A stretch of DNA of 64,000 bases from the NCBI GenBank assembly GCA_016802295.1, contig JAESIW010000090.1:62001-126000 (forward strand). The letters run 5' to 3'. The DNA comes from Brachionus rotundiformis. Taxonomy: Eukaryota > Rotifera > Eurotatoria > Ploima > Brachionidae. The position numbers were made by a program, and so were the translations under genes. The notes beneath the pieces were generated by a model. The model did not search any database and was not told where the DNA came from. It saw nothing but the letters and a program-made list of their open reading frames with translations. Below are positions 25,009 through 35,821 of this stretch, piece after piece (position 1 is the first letter of the stretch; each line of letters opens with the position of its first letter).

Positions 25009-26207
25009 CTGGAAAGACCATATTCATTACAGGTGCATCAAGAGGCATTGGCAAAGCTATAGCTCTTAGATGCGCTCGCGATGGTGCGAATGTGATCATA
25101 GCTGCCAAGACGGCCGATCCGCATCCCAAACTCCCAGGAACAATTTACACTGCAGCCAAGGAAATAGAAGAAGCCGGTGGACAAGCTTTGCCATGCATTG
25201 TTGACGTAAGATTTGAGGATCAAGTGGCACGAGCATTTGAAGATGGTGCCAAAAAATTCGGCGGCATCGACATTCTGGTCAATAATGCATCAGCAATCAG
25301 CCTCACTGGCACTCTTGACACAAACATGAAAAAGTATGACCTAATGAATCAAGTAAATGCTAGAGGCACATTTTTATGCTCCAAAATGGCCATACCATAC
25401 TTGCGCAACAGTTCCAATCCGCACATTCTAAATCTTTCACCACCCCTAAATCTTAATCCTAAATGGTTCAAGAACAACTTGGCCTATACTATGGCCAAGT
25501 ATGGAATGAGCTTCTGTGTGCTCGGAATGAGCGAGGAATTAAAAGAAGACGGCATAGCTGTGAATGCATTGTGGCCACGCACTGCCATTGCCACCGATGC
25601 CATTGACTTTATAGGATCAGTGGATATGAGAAAACAGTCGAGAACCACGGACATAATGGCCGATGCAGCATATCAAATATTCATCAAGGAGGCAAAATCA
25701 TTTAGTGGAAAGTTTTTGATTGATGAGGATCTGCTCAGAAATGAATTGGGAATAACTAATTTTGACCAATATGCAGTAGAGCCTGGCAATCCGCTTTTGA
25801 TGGATTTTTTTTTGGACGAAGTAGAAGGTCAGGAAACTTTGGGTCTTGGTGCCAATGAGGCTTCGTCTGGCTCGGATGTGTCCGCCTCGATGAACGCTCT
25901 CAAGCGACTTCTGTCGCCTGAGCTTGTTCAAAAAATAAATGGTGTCTATGCTTTCAAGATAACTGATGCCAAAACCACGGACTGGTATCTTGACTTGAAA
26001 AATGGTGGTGGCAAAATTGACAGTGGTGTTTTTAATGGTCAAGTTAATTGCACAATGACAATGAATTCAGATGTTTTTAATAAAATGATATCCGGAACAA
26101 TGAAGCCAACGATGGCATTCATGAGCGGAAAGCTAAAAATTAAAGGTGACATGGGCCTGGCAATGAAATTGGAAAAATTAATGTCAAGTCTTAAATCAAA
26201 ACTTTGA
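25009..26207 (+). CDS. HSDL2: Hydroxysteroid dehydrogenase-like protein 2 (5' exon unresolved)
   Basis: Short-chain dehydrogenase fused to a C-terminal SCP2 sterol-carrier domain, a peroxisomal protein linked to lipid metabolism. The exon starts after the acceptor TTTAG at 25008 with (A)GKTIFITGASRGIG, the NAD(P) glycine motif TGxxxGIG. The NNAS motif and the active-site YxxxK (YTMAKYG) follow. The HSDL2 signature LSPPLNLNP is present. The C-terminal part, from about 25890, is the SCP2 domain with MAFMSGKLKIKGDM. The protein ends in SKL, a canonical peroxisomal targeting signal 1. The linker between the domains is shorter than in the human protein. The ATG-bearing exon lies upstream; a phase-1 donor is needed, and the nearby ATGATCAA|GTAAGC gives the wrong phase. 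Confidence 0.93.
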
Positions 26208-26852
26208 ACATTTTATAAAATTAGATAAATTATTTAATTTAAATTTAATTTTTTATTTCCAATTTCGATTATCTAAAAATAAAATAAAACAAACCAATGG
26301 TTTATATTAAAAAATATGCTGTTTTTCTTTTATTTGGCTTTAAATGAGTGTTCTTTTTCGCACTATAATAAAGTTAATAGTTTATTTATAATTTGTGATT
26401 TAAATTTTTGGGTTTTTTTACCATTTTTATATTCAATAAAAAATTATTTGAATAGGAAGAAAATTAAAGATATATTTAAAAAACTTAATATTCCCACACC
26501 ACCATAATAAGTTAATACTATACAATTTTATAATATAAATCTATTTATAATTTTTAATTATTGATATTTGGTCTTCCATAATCTAATCATTTATGGTAAA
26601 TGTTTACTTTTTAGTTAAGCTTTTTTAGTTCAAATTAATAAAACAAAAAAAATTCATTCATATTTAATTTAGTATCAAATTAAAAATTATTTTTGTGATT
26701 GAGTAATATTTTAATTATAAAACCACATCTTAATAACGATAATAATAAAGCATTGTTTATTAGTAATCAAGTTAAAAATGTATTTAAAATCAAAAAATAC
26801 CAATCTTTGACCAAATAGTTTTTAATATTTTGTTGGAAAATAAATTGTCAAC
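26208..26852. other. AT-rich intergenic region
   Basis: Downstream flank of HSDL2. AATAAA-like signals are frequent in this AT-rich DNA and no coding exon is supported. Confidence 0.5.
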
Positions 26853-27059
26853 TTAGAATTTATCAATTAATTTAAACTTAATAGTGAAGAACTTTTTTGC
26901 AAAGATATGCTTTTTGAAGATAGTCAAGAGCTTGATGACCAAAGTGTCCAAGATAAATATTTCTAGACAGTAGAGTGCCAGTATGCACAAGTTAAATAGA
27001 AAAAAATGCATAGTTAATCCCGGCTTGGCAACACCCTTTTTTGTTAACCACGTGATCAT
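26853..27059 (-). CDS. Possible small membrane protein
   Basis: Open frame of 68 codons starting at an ATG (MITWLTKKGVAKPGLTMHFF). It has a hydrophobic stretch suitable for one or two membrane passes (FFLFNLCILALYCLEIFIL) and a basic C-terminus. It lies 330 bases from, and divergent to, the AASS start. Its base composition is less AT-rich than the flanks, which is the main reason for listing it. No family was recognised; it could also be a chance frame or the first exon of a larger gene. Confidence 0.3.
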   Translation of the reverse strand: MITWLTKKGVAKPGLTMHFFLFNLCILALYCLEIFILDTLVIKLLTIFKKHIFAKKFFTIKFKLIDKF

Positions 27060-27388
27060 GCTTCTTTGAATCGCAATTTAGCTGAAAAAGTTTATTTCTA
27101 AGAAATAAGTTTTACCAAAAAATTGGCACAAAAGCTTAACAAGAATTCAGAGTGCAGTCATATTTAGACACACACCTTTTTCATATTTTCTTCATGCTTT
27201 ATCACCATTAACTTATCTTAACAATCAACCAGAGACCACAACCATCTGTTACATTTGCAAATATACACACATATTTAAATTCAAAAAATATAAAAAATTG
27301 TTTCCACTATTTTATTTTTATACAAGTTTTATCAAGAAAAAAAAATTAAGTGAAGATAGTAAATAGATAGATAGATTAAATTGTGAAA

Positions 27389-30300
27389 ATGATTCGAAAT
27401 TTAAGTCAATTTGGCAAGCTAAAATACAAACAGCTCAAAATATGTTCAAGGGGAATGCATACACAAAAAGTGATTGGTATACGCCGCGAGGACCAGAGCA
27501 TATGGGAGCGTAGAGCACCTTTGTCGCCGAATCATGTGCGCAAATTGGTAATGAAAGACGGCTATAAGGTGCTTGTACAGCCGTCGAATAGGCGAGCTTT
27601 TCCATCGCCGGAATACATACAAGCCGGAGCGGTGATACAGGAGGACCTGAGCGAGGCCAGTCTTATTCTTGGTGTAAAGCAAGTGCCGGCCGATTTGCTC
27701 ATACCGAACAAGACCTATGCATTTTTTAGTCACACCATTAAGGCCCAAGAGGCCAACATGCCCCTGTTGGACGCTATTCTAGAGAAGAACATACTTTTGG
27801 TCGACTATGAAAAAATGGTCGACTCGAATGGACAAAGAGTGGTCGCTTTTGGCAAGTATGCCGGTGTGGTCGGCATGATTGATATAATGCATGGTCTTGG
27901 TCTGCGGTTCATTGCTCTCGGACATCACACGCCATTTATGCACATCGGTCCGGCACACAATTACCGCTGCAGCGAAATGGCTCGACAGGCTGTGCGAGAC
28001 GCCGGCTACGAAATAGCTTTGGGCCTGATGCCTAAATCGATTGGACCATTGACATTTGTGTTCACCGGCAGTGGCAATGTGTCCCAAGGTGCACAAGAGG
28101 TCTTCAGAGAACTACCCTACGAGTACGTGCATCCCAGTCAATTGAAAAAAGTAGCCGAACACGGCGCTACAAACAAAGTTTACGCTTGCAAAGTGTCCAG
28201 AAAAGATCATTTAATAAATAAAGAAACGGGAAAATTTGACCCACTAGAGTACGAGGAACATCCAGAAAGGTTACTTCTATTTATTTTTTATTTTATATCA
28301 AAATTTATCTAATAATAGATAAATAATTTGTCTAATAATAGATAATTTAAATATCTATAATTAGATAATTATCTATTAATAGATAATTTATAATAAAAAG
28401 ATAATTGTCTAATATTAGATAAATTGGCAAAAACAAAAAAAAATTAAACTTTAAAATTTAAAATATTATATTAATATAGATATAAATCGACATTTGCTCG
28501 TGACATAGCACCCTATTCGAGTGCGATCATAAATGGCATATACTGGGCGCCCAATTCGCCCAAATTGCTTCGAATACCCGATGCCAAAAAGCTACTACAG
28601 CCAGCTCATCAGCCTTGGCTGCCGTCGAGTCCAGGCTGTCCGTCGTTGCCACATCGCCTAGTGGCCATATGTGACATATCGGCGGACCCGGGCGGCTCAA
28701 TCGAATTCATGAAAGAGTGCACCACAATCGACCATCCATTTTGCTTGTACGATGCCGAAAACCACACAAACAAGGAAAGCTTTGGCGGCAATGGTGTCCT
28801 AGTATGCTCAATAGACAATATGCCAACACAATTGCCACGCGAGGCCAGCGAATACTTTGGCAATTTGCTGCTGCCGCACATAGACGAAATGGCCAAATGC
28901 GACGCCTTGCAAGAATTCGGTCAACAAAACATCGGACCAGTGGTCAAGAATGCCGTAATCACTGCCAACAGCACCCTAACGCCCAACTACGAATACATAG
29001 CCGGACTACGCGAAAAACAACGCACTCATCGAGTAACAGCGGACGCGTCCAACAAAAAAGTCCTAGTGCTCGGAGCTGGCTACGTAAGCGATCCAGTAAT
29101 CGAATATCTGTCACGTGACCAAAATCTGTCGGTCACCGTGGTTTCTGCGTTGAAAAAAGAAGCGGACAAAATAGCCAGCAAGTACGCATCGGCCAATCCA
29201 CTTGTTCTGGACGTTCAGCGCAGCGAGGGCCAACTTGGCAAACTGATCAAAGACCACGACATAGTCATATCTCTATTGCCATACGTGTACCATCCACTCA
29301 TAGCCGAAAAGTGCATCAAACACAAGATAAACATGGTCACGGCCAGCTATTTGAGCAAAGAGATGAAAAATTTGCACGACTCGGCCATTAGTCAGGGAGT
29401 TACGGTCATAAACGAGGTCGGCCTTGACCCCGGCATTGACCACATGCTGGCAATGCAATGCTTCGACGAGATAAAAGAGTACGGCGGTGTGGTGGAAAAG
29501 TTTTATTCGTATTGTGGCGGATTGCCGGCGCCCGAGTCGGCCAACAACTCGCTACGCTACAAGTTCAACTGGTCGCCAAGAGCCGTCCTACTCAACACCA
29601 TATCGGGCGCCAGATACCTAAAAAATGGCCAAGTGGTCGAAATAGCCGGCAATGGCGCTCTATTGGAGCAAGGCTCGCGCTCTGTCTCGTTCTTGCCCGG
29701 CTTCAACCTCGAAGCGTTTCCCAATCGCGACTCCATCGCCTACATTGACCAATACAACATAAACACGGTCAATTCGATCCTACGCGGCACCCTTAGATAC
29801 AAAGGCTTTAGTCAACACGCACTCGGTTTGGTCAAACTCGGCCTAATAAGTCTCAAAGATCATCCCAGTTTGCACACTGCTGGACCGGACATCACCTGGG
29901 TACACTTTTATCTCTTTCTAATTACATAGCTAATTGTATTCTATTTGATTGTGGTAGCGTCAATTTATGTGCGATTTGTTGAGCATTGATAGGGACACAT
30001 ATTACCATAATGTTAAGAGTGCCATTTATGACAAGCTTGACGCCGACCTGGCCGATGCGGTCGAGCAGTTGGGTCTGTTGTCCGACGATCTGGTCGAAAA
30101 GATGGGCAACCCGCTCGACTCGCTCGCCAAGTACTTGTCCGTGCGGTTGGCTTATGGTAAGTTGGCAAAAATATACCGCTTTGGTAAAGTTTAAGTTTGG
30201 TTGGCTTTTTTTAGGTGAAGGCGAACGTGACATAATTATAATGCACCACGAAATAGGCTACAAGCTGGCCAATGGACAAAACGAGGCCAAGACCATTGAT

Positions 30301-30571
30301 TTCATACATTATGGCGAGAAAAATGGTCAGACGGCCATGGCCAAGACTGTCGGCCTGCCTGCTGCCATCGCGGCCAAGATGGTCCTCGAAAGTGAGCATT
30401 TGTCCCCTAATTCCCCTCATTAAAGCTATTAAATTTACTTTTTTAACAATTGTAGAGGAGATACAAACACCTGGCATGGTACTGCCCCTTTCCAAGGACA
30501 TTTACAAGCCAATTTTGTCTCGGTTGCAAGCCGAGGGTCTACAATGGACCGAGACAACTAAAAAATTTTAA
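27389..30571 (+). CDS. AASS: Alpha-aminoadipic semialdehyde synthase (LKR/SDH)
   Basis: Bifunctional mitochondrial enzyme of the saccharopine route of lysine breakdown. Lysine-ketoglutarate reductase makes saccharopine and saccharopine dehydrogenase cleaves it to glutamate and aminoadipic semialdehyde. Five exons: 27389-28269, 28480-29899, 29958-30156, 30215-30391, 30456-30571. All phases agree, giving about 930 residues, near the human 926. The ATG at 27389 begins a basic mitochondrial presequence (MIRNLSQFGKLKYKQ). The LKR part contains IGIRREDQSIWERRAPLSP and FSHTIKAQ. The SDH part has the nucleotide-binding VLVLGAGYVSDPV, VTASYLS, LDPGIDHMLAM and YCGGLPAPE. The C-terminal MAKTVGLPAA is typical of the family. 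Complete and apparently functional. Confidence 0.97.
28303..28425. repeat. Tandem near-palindromic repeats in AASS intron 1
   Basis: Five imperfect copies of a unit resembling TTATCTAATAATAGATAA follow each other within the 210-base first intron. Each copy is close to its own reverse complement. Confidence 0.65.
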
Positions 30572-30890
30572 ACTTATTGTTTTTTATTTTTTTTTGAGTT
30601 TTTTAGTTGAATTTTGTTCAAATAAGCCAACAACAAAATATCTTTTTAAAATGTATATATAAAATAAATAGTTAATTAAAAATATTTTACTATTTATTTA
30701 ATTACTAATTGTGATTGAAAATAGATTTAAATTTAATTTTTTGAAGCACTTAATTTCTACTTCACCAAAATAAATCACCAAAAAAAATTGCCATTTATTC
30801 ACCAAATTTATCAATTATTTTAAACCAAAAAATTATCTATCTCAACTTAAATAATAGTTTTTATCACCTATAATAATACAAATCAGACCA
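30572..30890. other. Intergenic region after AASS
   Basis: Very AT-rich. It contains the probable AASS polyadenylation region but no gene. Confidence 0.5.
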
Positions 30891-31180
30891 AAAATAATTA
30901 CTCCACTATCAAGGCTTGTTTTGTCTTTGCAGGTCTTCCAGGTGTTCTTTTTTTGCCGATAGGAATATTTAGACTTTTTGATATACCAATCAAGCGCTTG
31001 CAAATGTTATTCCTGATGTACCATCTACATGACCATTTTTAGTTCTTGAAATACTATGACATATAGTAAAGGTTCGTGCTATTTATAATCATTTCGAATT
31101 CATCCCAATCACAATTAAGGTGAACAGTCATCTAGTTGAACTACTGCTGTTGCCATCGTATCAATTGATTTTTTAAGGAT
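30891..31180 (-). mobile_element. Degraded Mutator-like (MULE) transposase C-terminus
   Basis: On the minus strand one frame reads KWSCRWYIRNNICKR and then GKKRTPGRPAKTKQAL. This matches the SWIM zinc finger (CxC, then CxH, here with H replaced by R) and the basic GRPxKxKKAL tail common at the end of MULE transposases. Two in-frame stops lie just upstream (about 31036-31052), and farther 5' the frame is lost. It is a non-functional relic; the terminal inverted repeats were not identified. Confidence 0.55.
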
Positions 31181-32043
31181 TTGCGGTAAGATAACCTTAT
31201 GAAATATTTTTAGTGAACAATAATTGAATGCCATTTTTTGATAGATGGTAAATGCTTAAATTGTTGCTGAATCTTTGGTTGCAAGACATTTGCCTGAATT
31301 ATTTAGGACTAACTAACTAATATAAAATACCTAAATACCAAAACTAATATATAATAACTAAATACCTTTTTTAAAATGAAATATTAAAATTTTTGAAATT
31401 TTTATCTAAAAATAAAATATGAATATTATAAATTGAGATAAATTTTCCTCTTTTTCTACCACCGTTTGCTCTCATATGGTCTCTATTAGTTTTTGCACCT
31501 ATTTAGTTCGAATTTGATTTATGATGGTTTAAGAGTTGGTATGCATAAAGAAATTGTAATTGGTTATTTAATTTTAAAATATAAACAAAAAATTTTTGAA
31601 TGATTAATTATTATTAACATTAAATCTGATTTAAATAAAATAATTTTCTTCGCTTTTTCCCAAAGTCGGCCAAGTTGGTTACAAACACTTTAATTTGTCA
31701 ATATATTTATTACTTCTCAATGAAAATTTAAAATTTAAAAAGTTAATTTATTTAAGAGTTTTTTTTTAAATTATTTTTTAAATTATTTTAATTTAACAGC
31801 TTGGCTATCTATTTTAATGAAATTGGGTTTTAACCATAAAGGCTAAAATTAAAATTTAAAATTTAACTGATTTTAAAAATTAATTAATAAACCATTGAAT
31901 GTTGATTTATCTGCTGATCAATCAGTCTATTAAAAAAAGATTAGAAAATTAAATTCAATTAAGACTATTTAGATAATACATTTAAATTTAAAAATTCAAA
32001 TTAATGAATGTGAATATTAAACTCAAATGTTAATCAAGAGATT
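31181..32043. other. AT-rich intergenic region
   Basis: No supported gene. The part next to 31180-31320 may be further decayed transposon sequence. Confidence 0.45.
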
Positions 32044-32175
32044 ATGGAGACCATAGTTTTGATTAATGAAACAAAACCAGTCAAGGCAACCACAAAGCCG
32101 ATTGACTTGAAGGAAAAAAGCATGCTTTTTGAACAAAATTTGAAAGACACAAAAAACCATATTATTTTATTTTAA
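32044..32175 (+). CDS. Possible 43-residue micropeptide or upstream ORF
   Basis: Open frame METIVLINETKPVKATTKPI and onward, ending in TAA. Its composition is more codon-like than the surrounding AT-rich DNA, and it sits 115 bases 5' of the Q-rich gene in the same orientation. It may be a short protein, an upstream ORF in the leader of that gene, or chance. No donor site was seen at its end. Confidence 0.25.
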   Translation: METIVLINETKPVKATTKPIDLKEKSMLFEQNLKDTKNHIILF

Positions 32176-32290
32176 CATAAGATGGTTCATTTTTATAGAT
32201 TGGCTTTACAATTAAATTTAAATTAAAATTTTAGTCATTTTTTAAAAATTAAAATTCTTTTTTGGTTTTGGCTTAAGAAAATTGTTAAAA

Positions 32291-33625
32291 ATGAGCAGCA
32301 AAAAGCAACAAGTGTTCGAAAACTCGACTCCAATTAAAGCTGGCCGTGGTCACAAGGCCAAATTCCAAAAGCTAAACAACTCAGATGAGCTGGTTGAGAG
32401 CGAAATTGGTGAAAAGAACGCTCAAGTGCCAGTGATAAGCTGTGATTCAAGACAGACAATGATGCCAAGCTCTTCACCTGAGCAGTCCATAGATGACTCA
32501 TTGGAAGAGTCGGCAATGGTCAATGACACATCTTATCCACACTACCAAGAAATTAATGTGAACACTGGAAGTGTTTACGACTACCAAAATGGAGCTGTGC
32601 CTGTCCAGATCGGCTCGCCATACTATGTCTATCAATCACCATATGCCCAGCCAGAATACCAGCTTATGAACACACCACAACAAAACTGCAGTCTTTACCA
32701 AGCATACGTGTACGATCCGAATCTCGGCGCGTACACCCTAAACACCTATTCTCCCATGCAGCAGCAACAGCAGCACCAGCACCAACCACACCACCAGCCA
32801 CAGCAGCAACAACTCTCGTCACCACAGCAAAACTCGCTGCTCGGCTCCTACCAGACTCCGCGTCAGCCACAAAATTTGTACAACATGGTCAATTCATGCA
32901 TGTCGCCGATGGACTCAACAGTTCCGACATCGAACGAAAGTGCAGCCAACTCGCCTTGCCAATACCAGTACGTAATGTATCCGGGCCAGAACGCTTTTTT
33001 GTCGCCAATGGCCGCACCCCCACAGACCTACATGATGTACCAGCCTGCGCCAGTGCCTCAACAGCAACAAACTCCAACCAGCTTGCCAAGCGACAAGACC
33101 AAGTCAAGAAAGAGCGGCAAAAAAGGCCCAAAAAGCCAAATGACCAGTGTGGAGAGCACACCGAACTTTGCCACACCAGACCACAGTCAAAACATGTACC
33201 AGTCGAACAGTGCCAGTCCAATTAGCAGCCAAGATCAACAAATCGACGAGCACAGTATGTCAGGCATGTACATGACTCAACCAATTGAGGCAATGTACCC
33301 GTCGCCAGTGTCCATGTGCTCGCCAGTTGCCTCGGAGAACCCGTACGCGTTCTGCGACCCGAACGGCATGTTCAACCTGCAAAGCTACTATGACTACGTC
33401 AATGGCGGCATTCAGAGCTTTGGCGACGAGGACGAGGACCTCGAAGAGGACGATATTGAGCAAGAGAACGAGCAATTGGCCTGCTACACTTGCCGCGGTA
33501 GACGCATGTGCTTTTGCTACTTTCTCAAGGTAAGATACTACAAGTTTCCATCTTTTTTGGACCTTGTTGACCATCAGTACAAAAAATGGAGACAGAACAT
33601 GATGAAAGCCAAAAAGTCAAACTAA
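32291..33625 (+). CDS. Unknown Q/Y/P-rich protein with C-terminal Cys cluster
   Basis: A 444-residue frame from ATG (MSSKKQQVFENSTPIKAGRG). The central half is low complexity, with polyglutamine and His/Gln runs (about residues 155-180) and many Tyr, Pro and Ser. A Lys-rich patch (KSRKSGKKGPKS) lies near residue 275. A strongly acidic run (DEDEDLEEDD) precedes a short Cys/Arg/aromatic module, CYTCRGRRMCFCYFLK. This layout suggests a nuclear or RNA-associated regulator with a small zinc-binding tail, but no family was recognised. A consensus donor (AAG|GTAAGA at 33530) and an acceptor (CAG at 33577) bound a 48-base in-frame segment that could be retained or spliced. Confidence 0.7.
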   Translation: MSSKKQQVFENSTPIKAGRGHKAKFQKLNNSDELVESEIGEKNAQVPVISCDSRQTMMPSSSPEQSIDDSLEESAMVNDTSYPHYQEINVNTGSVYDYQNGAVPVQIGSPYYVYQSPYAQPEYQLMNTPQQNCSLYQAYVYDPNLGAYTLNTYSPMQQQQQHQHQPHHQPQQQQLSSPQQNSLLGSYQTPRQPQNLYNMVNSCMSPMDSTVPTSNESAANSPCQYQYVMYPGQNAFLSPMAAPPQTYMMYQPAPVPQQQQTPTSLPSDKTKSRKSGKKGPKSQMTSVESTPNFATPDHSQNMYQSNSASPISSQDQQIDEHSMSGMYMTQPIEAMYPSPVSMCSPVASENPYAFCDPNGMFNLQSYYDYVNGGIQSFGDEDEDLEEDDIEQENEQLACYTCRGRRMCFCYFLKVRYYKFPSFLDLVDHQYKKWRQNMMKAKKSN

Positions 33626-34637
33626 CTCATTTATGTGAGTGTTGTTATATAATAATTTCTTAATTTAAAAAAAAATAATTTAAAACTTTTTTTGTATTAA
33701 TTGAATTGAATTTTGTTTTTTAAAAATGACCAATGATGCCAATTGTAAAAAAAAAAATTATTAAAAATTTCGAATGTCTTAACTAACCAATTAATCAGTC
33801 AAACAATCAAAATATATTCAAAAATTTAAATATTAAAAAGCAAAAAAAAAAAAACTTAAATTTAACCGAGTTCGAATTATTTTTAATGTGATTTTAGTCT
33901 ATGGAATTTATCTCTTTTCTTTAATGAATTTTTTTCCATTTTTCATTTTTTTTTTTTTTTTTTGCTTCTATTCTCTTTGTGTGTATTTAATTTAGGAAAA
34001 AAATTGTTTTTGATATTTAAGAATTTATTTAAACTAATTAAATAATTCAAAATTGTTTTTTTTTCAGCCATTTTTCTCTTTACTTTTCAATTTTTTAAAA
34101 TGTAATAAGCATTTAAAATTAAACTTTGATTAAATTTTAGTTCATTTAATTAATAAATTCAAATAATAAAGTTTATTTAAAAGATTTATAATTTTTAATT
34201 TATAAATTCATTGTAAAAATTTATTTAATATTTAAAATTGGTTAAAATAATGAGTTTAATACCAATTTGAGCTAGCGTCATTTAATTTTTATGACAGACA
34301 TTGGCAAAGCAGATACTTCCACGAGTCATGTCTGTTTTGACCACATGACATTTAAAAAGAACATTAAGGCCCAACTTTGGAAGTCAAGACTTGGTAATAG
34401 CAGCTTTACTTAAGCCAGTGCCAAGCTCGGTAAAAATTTTTCAAGCTACTTGATTAATTGTCTATAAAGATTTAAAATAAAAAAAGTTAATTTATTTAAG
34501 AGATTTTTTATTTTATAACAAAATAAAAGCTACCAATCTTGGTGTATACATCAAAAAATTATTTTGTTTTAATATATTAAATAAATTTTAACAGGGTATA
34601 ATCAATTTGATGATTATTAATTTTAATTTAAATTAAG
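33626..34637. other. AT-rich intergenic region
   Basis: Long poly-T and poly-A tracts and no supported gene. It separates two plus-strand genes. Confidence 0.5.
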
Positions 34638-35286
34638 ATGAGAAGCCCATTTGAGTTTGTAGCCGACTTATATGACTACCATTATCAATACTATCGATGG
34701 TTTATTCATCGGCGATTAATATTTAGTGAAACAACTTCAGAGTCCATAAAGAATGACTTAAAATTTAACATTTTCGAAAATAATGATAGTGAAAATGTGG
34801 GCAAATTGGTCAAGCAGACAGCACTGACCGGTTTCTCGGTTGGTCTTGGTATCGCACCAATAAAGATGATGATGATGAATGAATTACAAAAGAAAACTTT
34901 GAGGCAATCGTTGCCAACTGCGTTTGGAATAATGGCAGTCTGCAGTAATCTTTTCAAAAAGTTCTACTAAGATAAAGCTTAAGGTTTTTTTTCTAGCCGG
35001 AATCGGCCTTGCCTATGGAGCCGTCGTAAACGCCACTTCCAATTTTAGAGGAAAAAAAAACGACTCCAAAAACCATATCATTGCAGCTATGGCAACTTTT
35101 CCGGTCATGGGAGTCTATGCCAAAAACAACAAAGTTCAATGGGGTGTTTTTAACTCAGTGGTTATGGCCGGAATATTGGCCTATTTGAAGTTTTCTTATT
35201 CTGGCAAATTTCACACTATAAGTCCAGAAAAGCAAATTCCTGGTTTAAATCCGTCTGTTATCCCATCTCATTATAAAATCAATTAA
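34638..35286 (+). CDS. NDUFA11-like subunit of mitochondrial complex I
   Basis: Two exons, 34638-34944 and 34997-35286, join in phase (TGCA|GTAATC to CTAG|CC), giving about 198 residues. The protein has small-residue-rich membrane segments typical of the Tim17/Tim22/NDUFA11 fold: GFSVGLGIAPIK, FGIMAVCTGIGLAYG and GVFNSVVMAGILAYLKF. Between them is the NFRGKKND-N pattern resembling the R-K-DD-N block of NDUFA11. NDUFA11 is an accessory subunit of NADH:ubiquinone oxidoreductase in the inner membrane. Other members of the superfamily cannot be fully excluded, and it is longer than human NDUFA11 (141 residues) at the N-terminus. Confidence 0.55.
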
Positions 35287-35821
35287 AAAAACTACTCTTC
35301 AAAGCTAAACAATTTATAGATTTATTTAATTTAGAATAAAAAAATTAATACAATCTAATTTTTTATTATTAATATATATGAATAAGTTTTTTAATCTAAT
35401 AAAAGATATTATTTTAATTTATTAGCTAATAGATATAATGAAAATGTAATCGAAATATGGTTAAAAAAATTTGTTTTATACTTGTTCAAAATATAAAAAT
35501 TAGATAAATAAAATAATTAAGAAGCATAGAAATTTATAAATAAATCTTTTTCACAATCATTTATTGGAACAGAAGTAAAAAAATAAATATATAATCAAAT
35601 TTTAATATTAAGCAAGATATCTCTTTTTTTTAAATATTTTTTATGAGTTGACAATTGACTTATAATTGACCATCTACTAAGCCAATAAATCTAATCAAGA
35701 AGCTATTTTTTTTTTATTTATTTGAAAATAAAAGCTTAATAATCATCAAATTATCAACAGCAAAATAACAGGACAATAATTATCCTTAATAATTAACAGT
35801 TAATTTTCATTGATTATAAAC
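35287..35821. other. Convergent 3' intergenic region
   Basis: Between the 3' ends of the NDUFA11-like gene and the zinc transporter. AT-rich, with AATAAA motifs on both strands; no gene. Confidence 0.5.
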
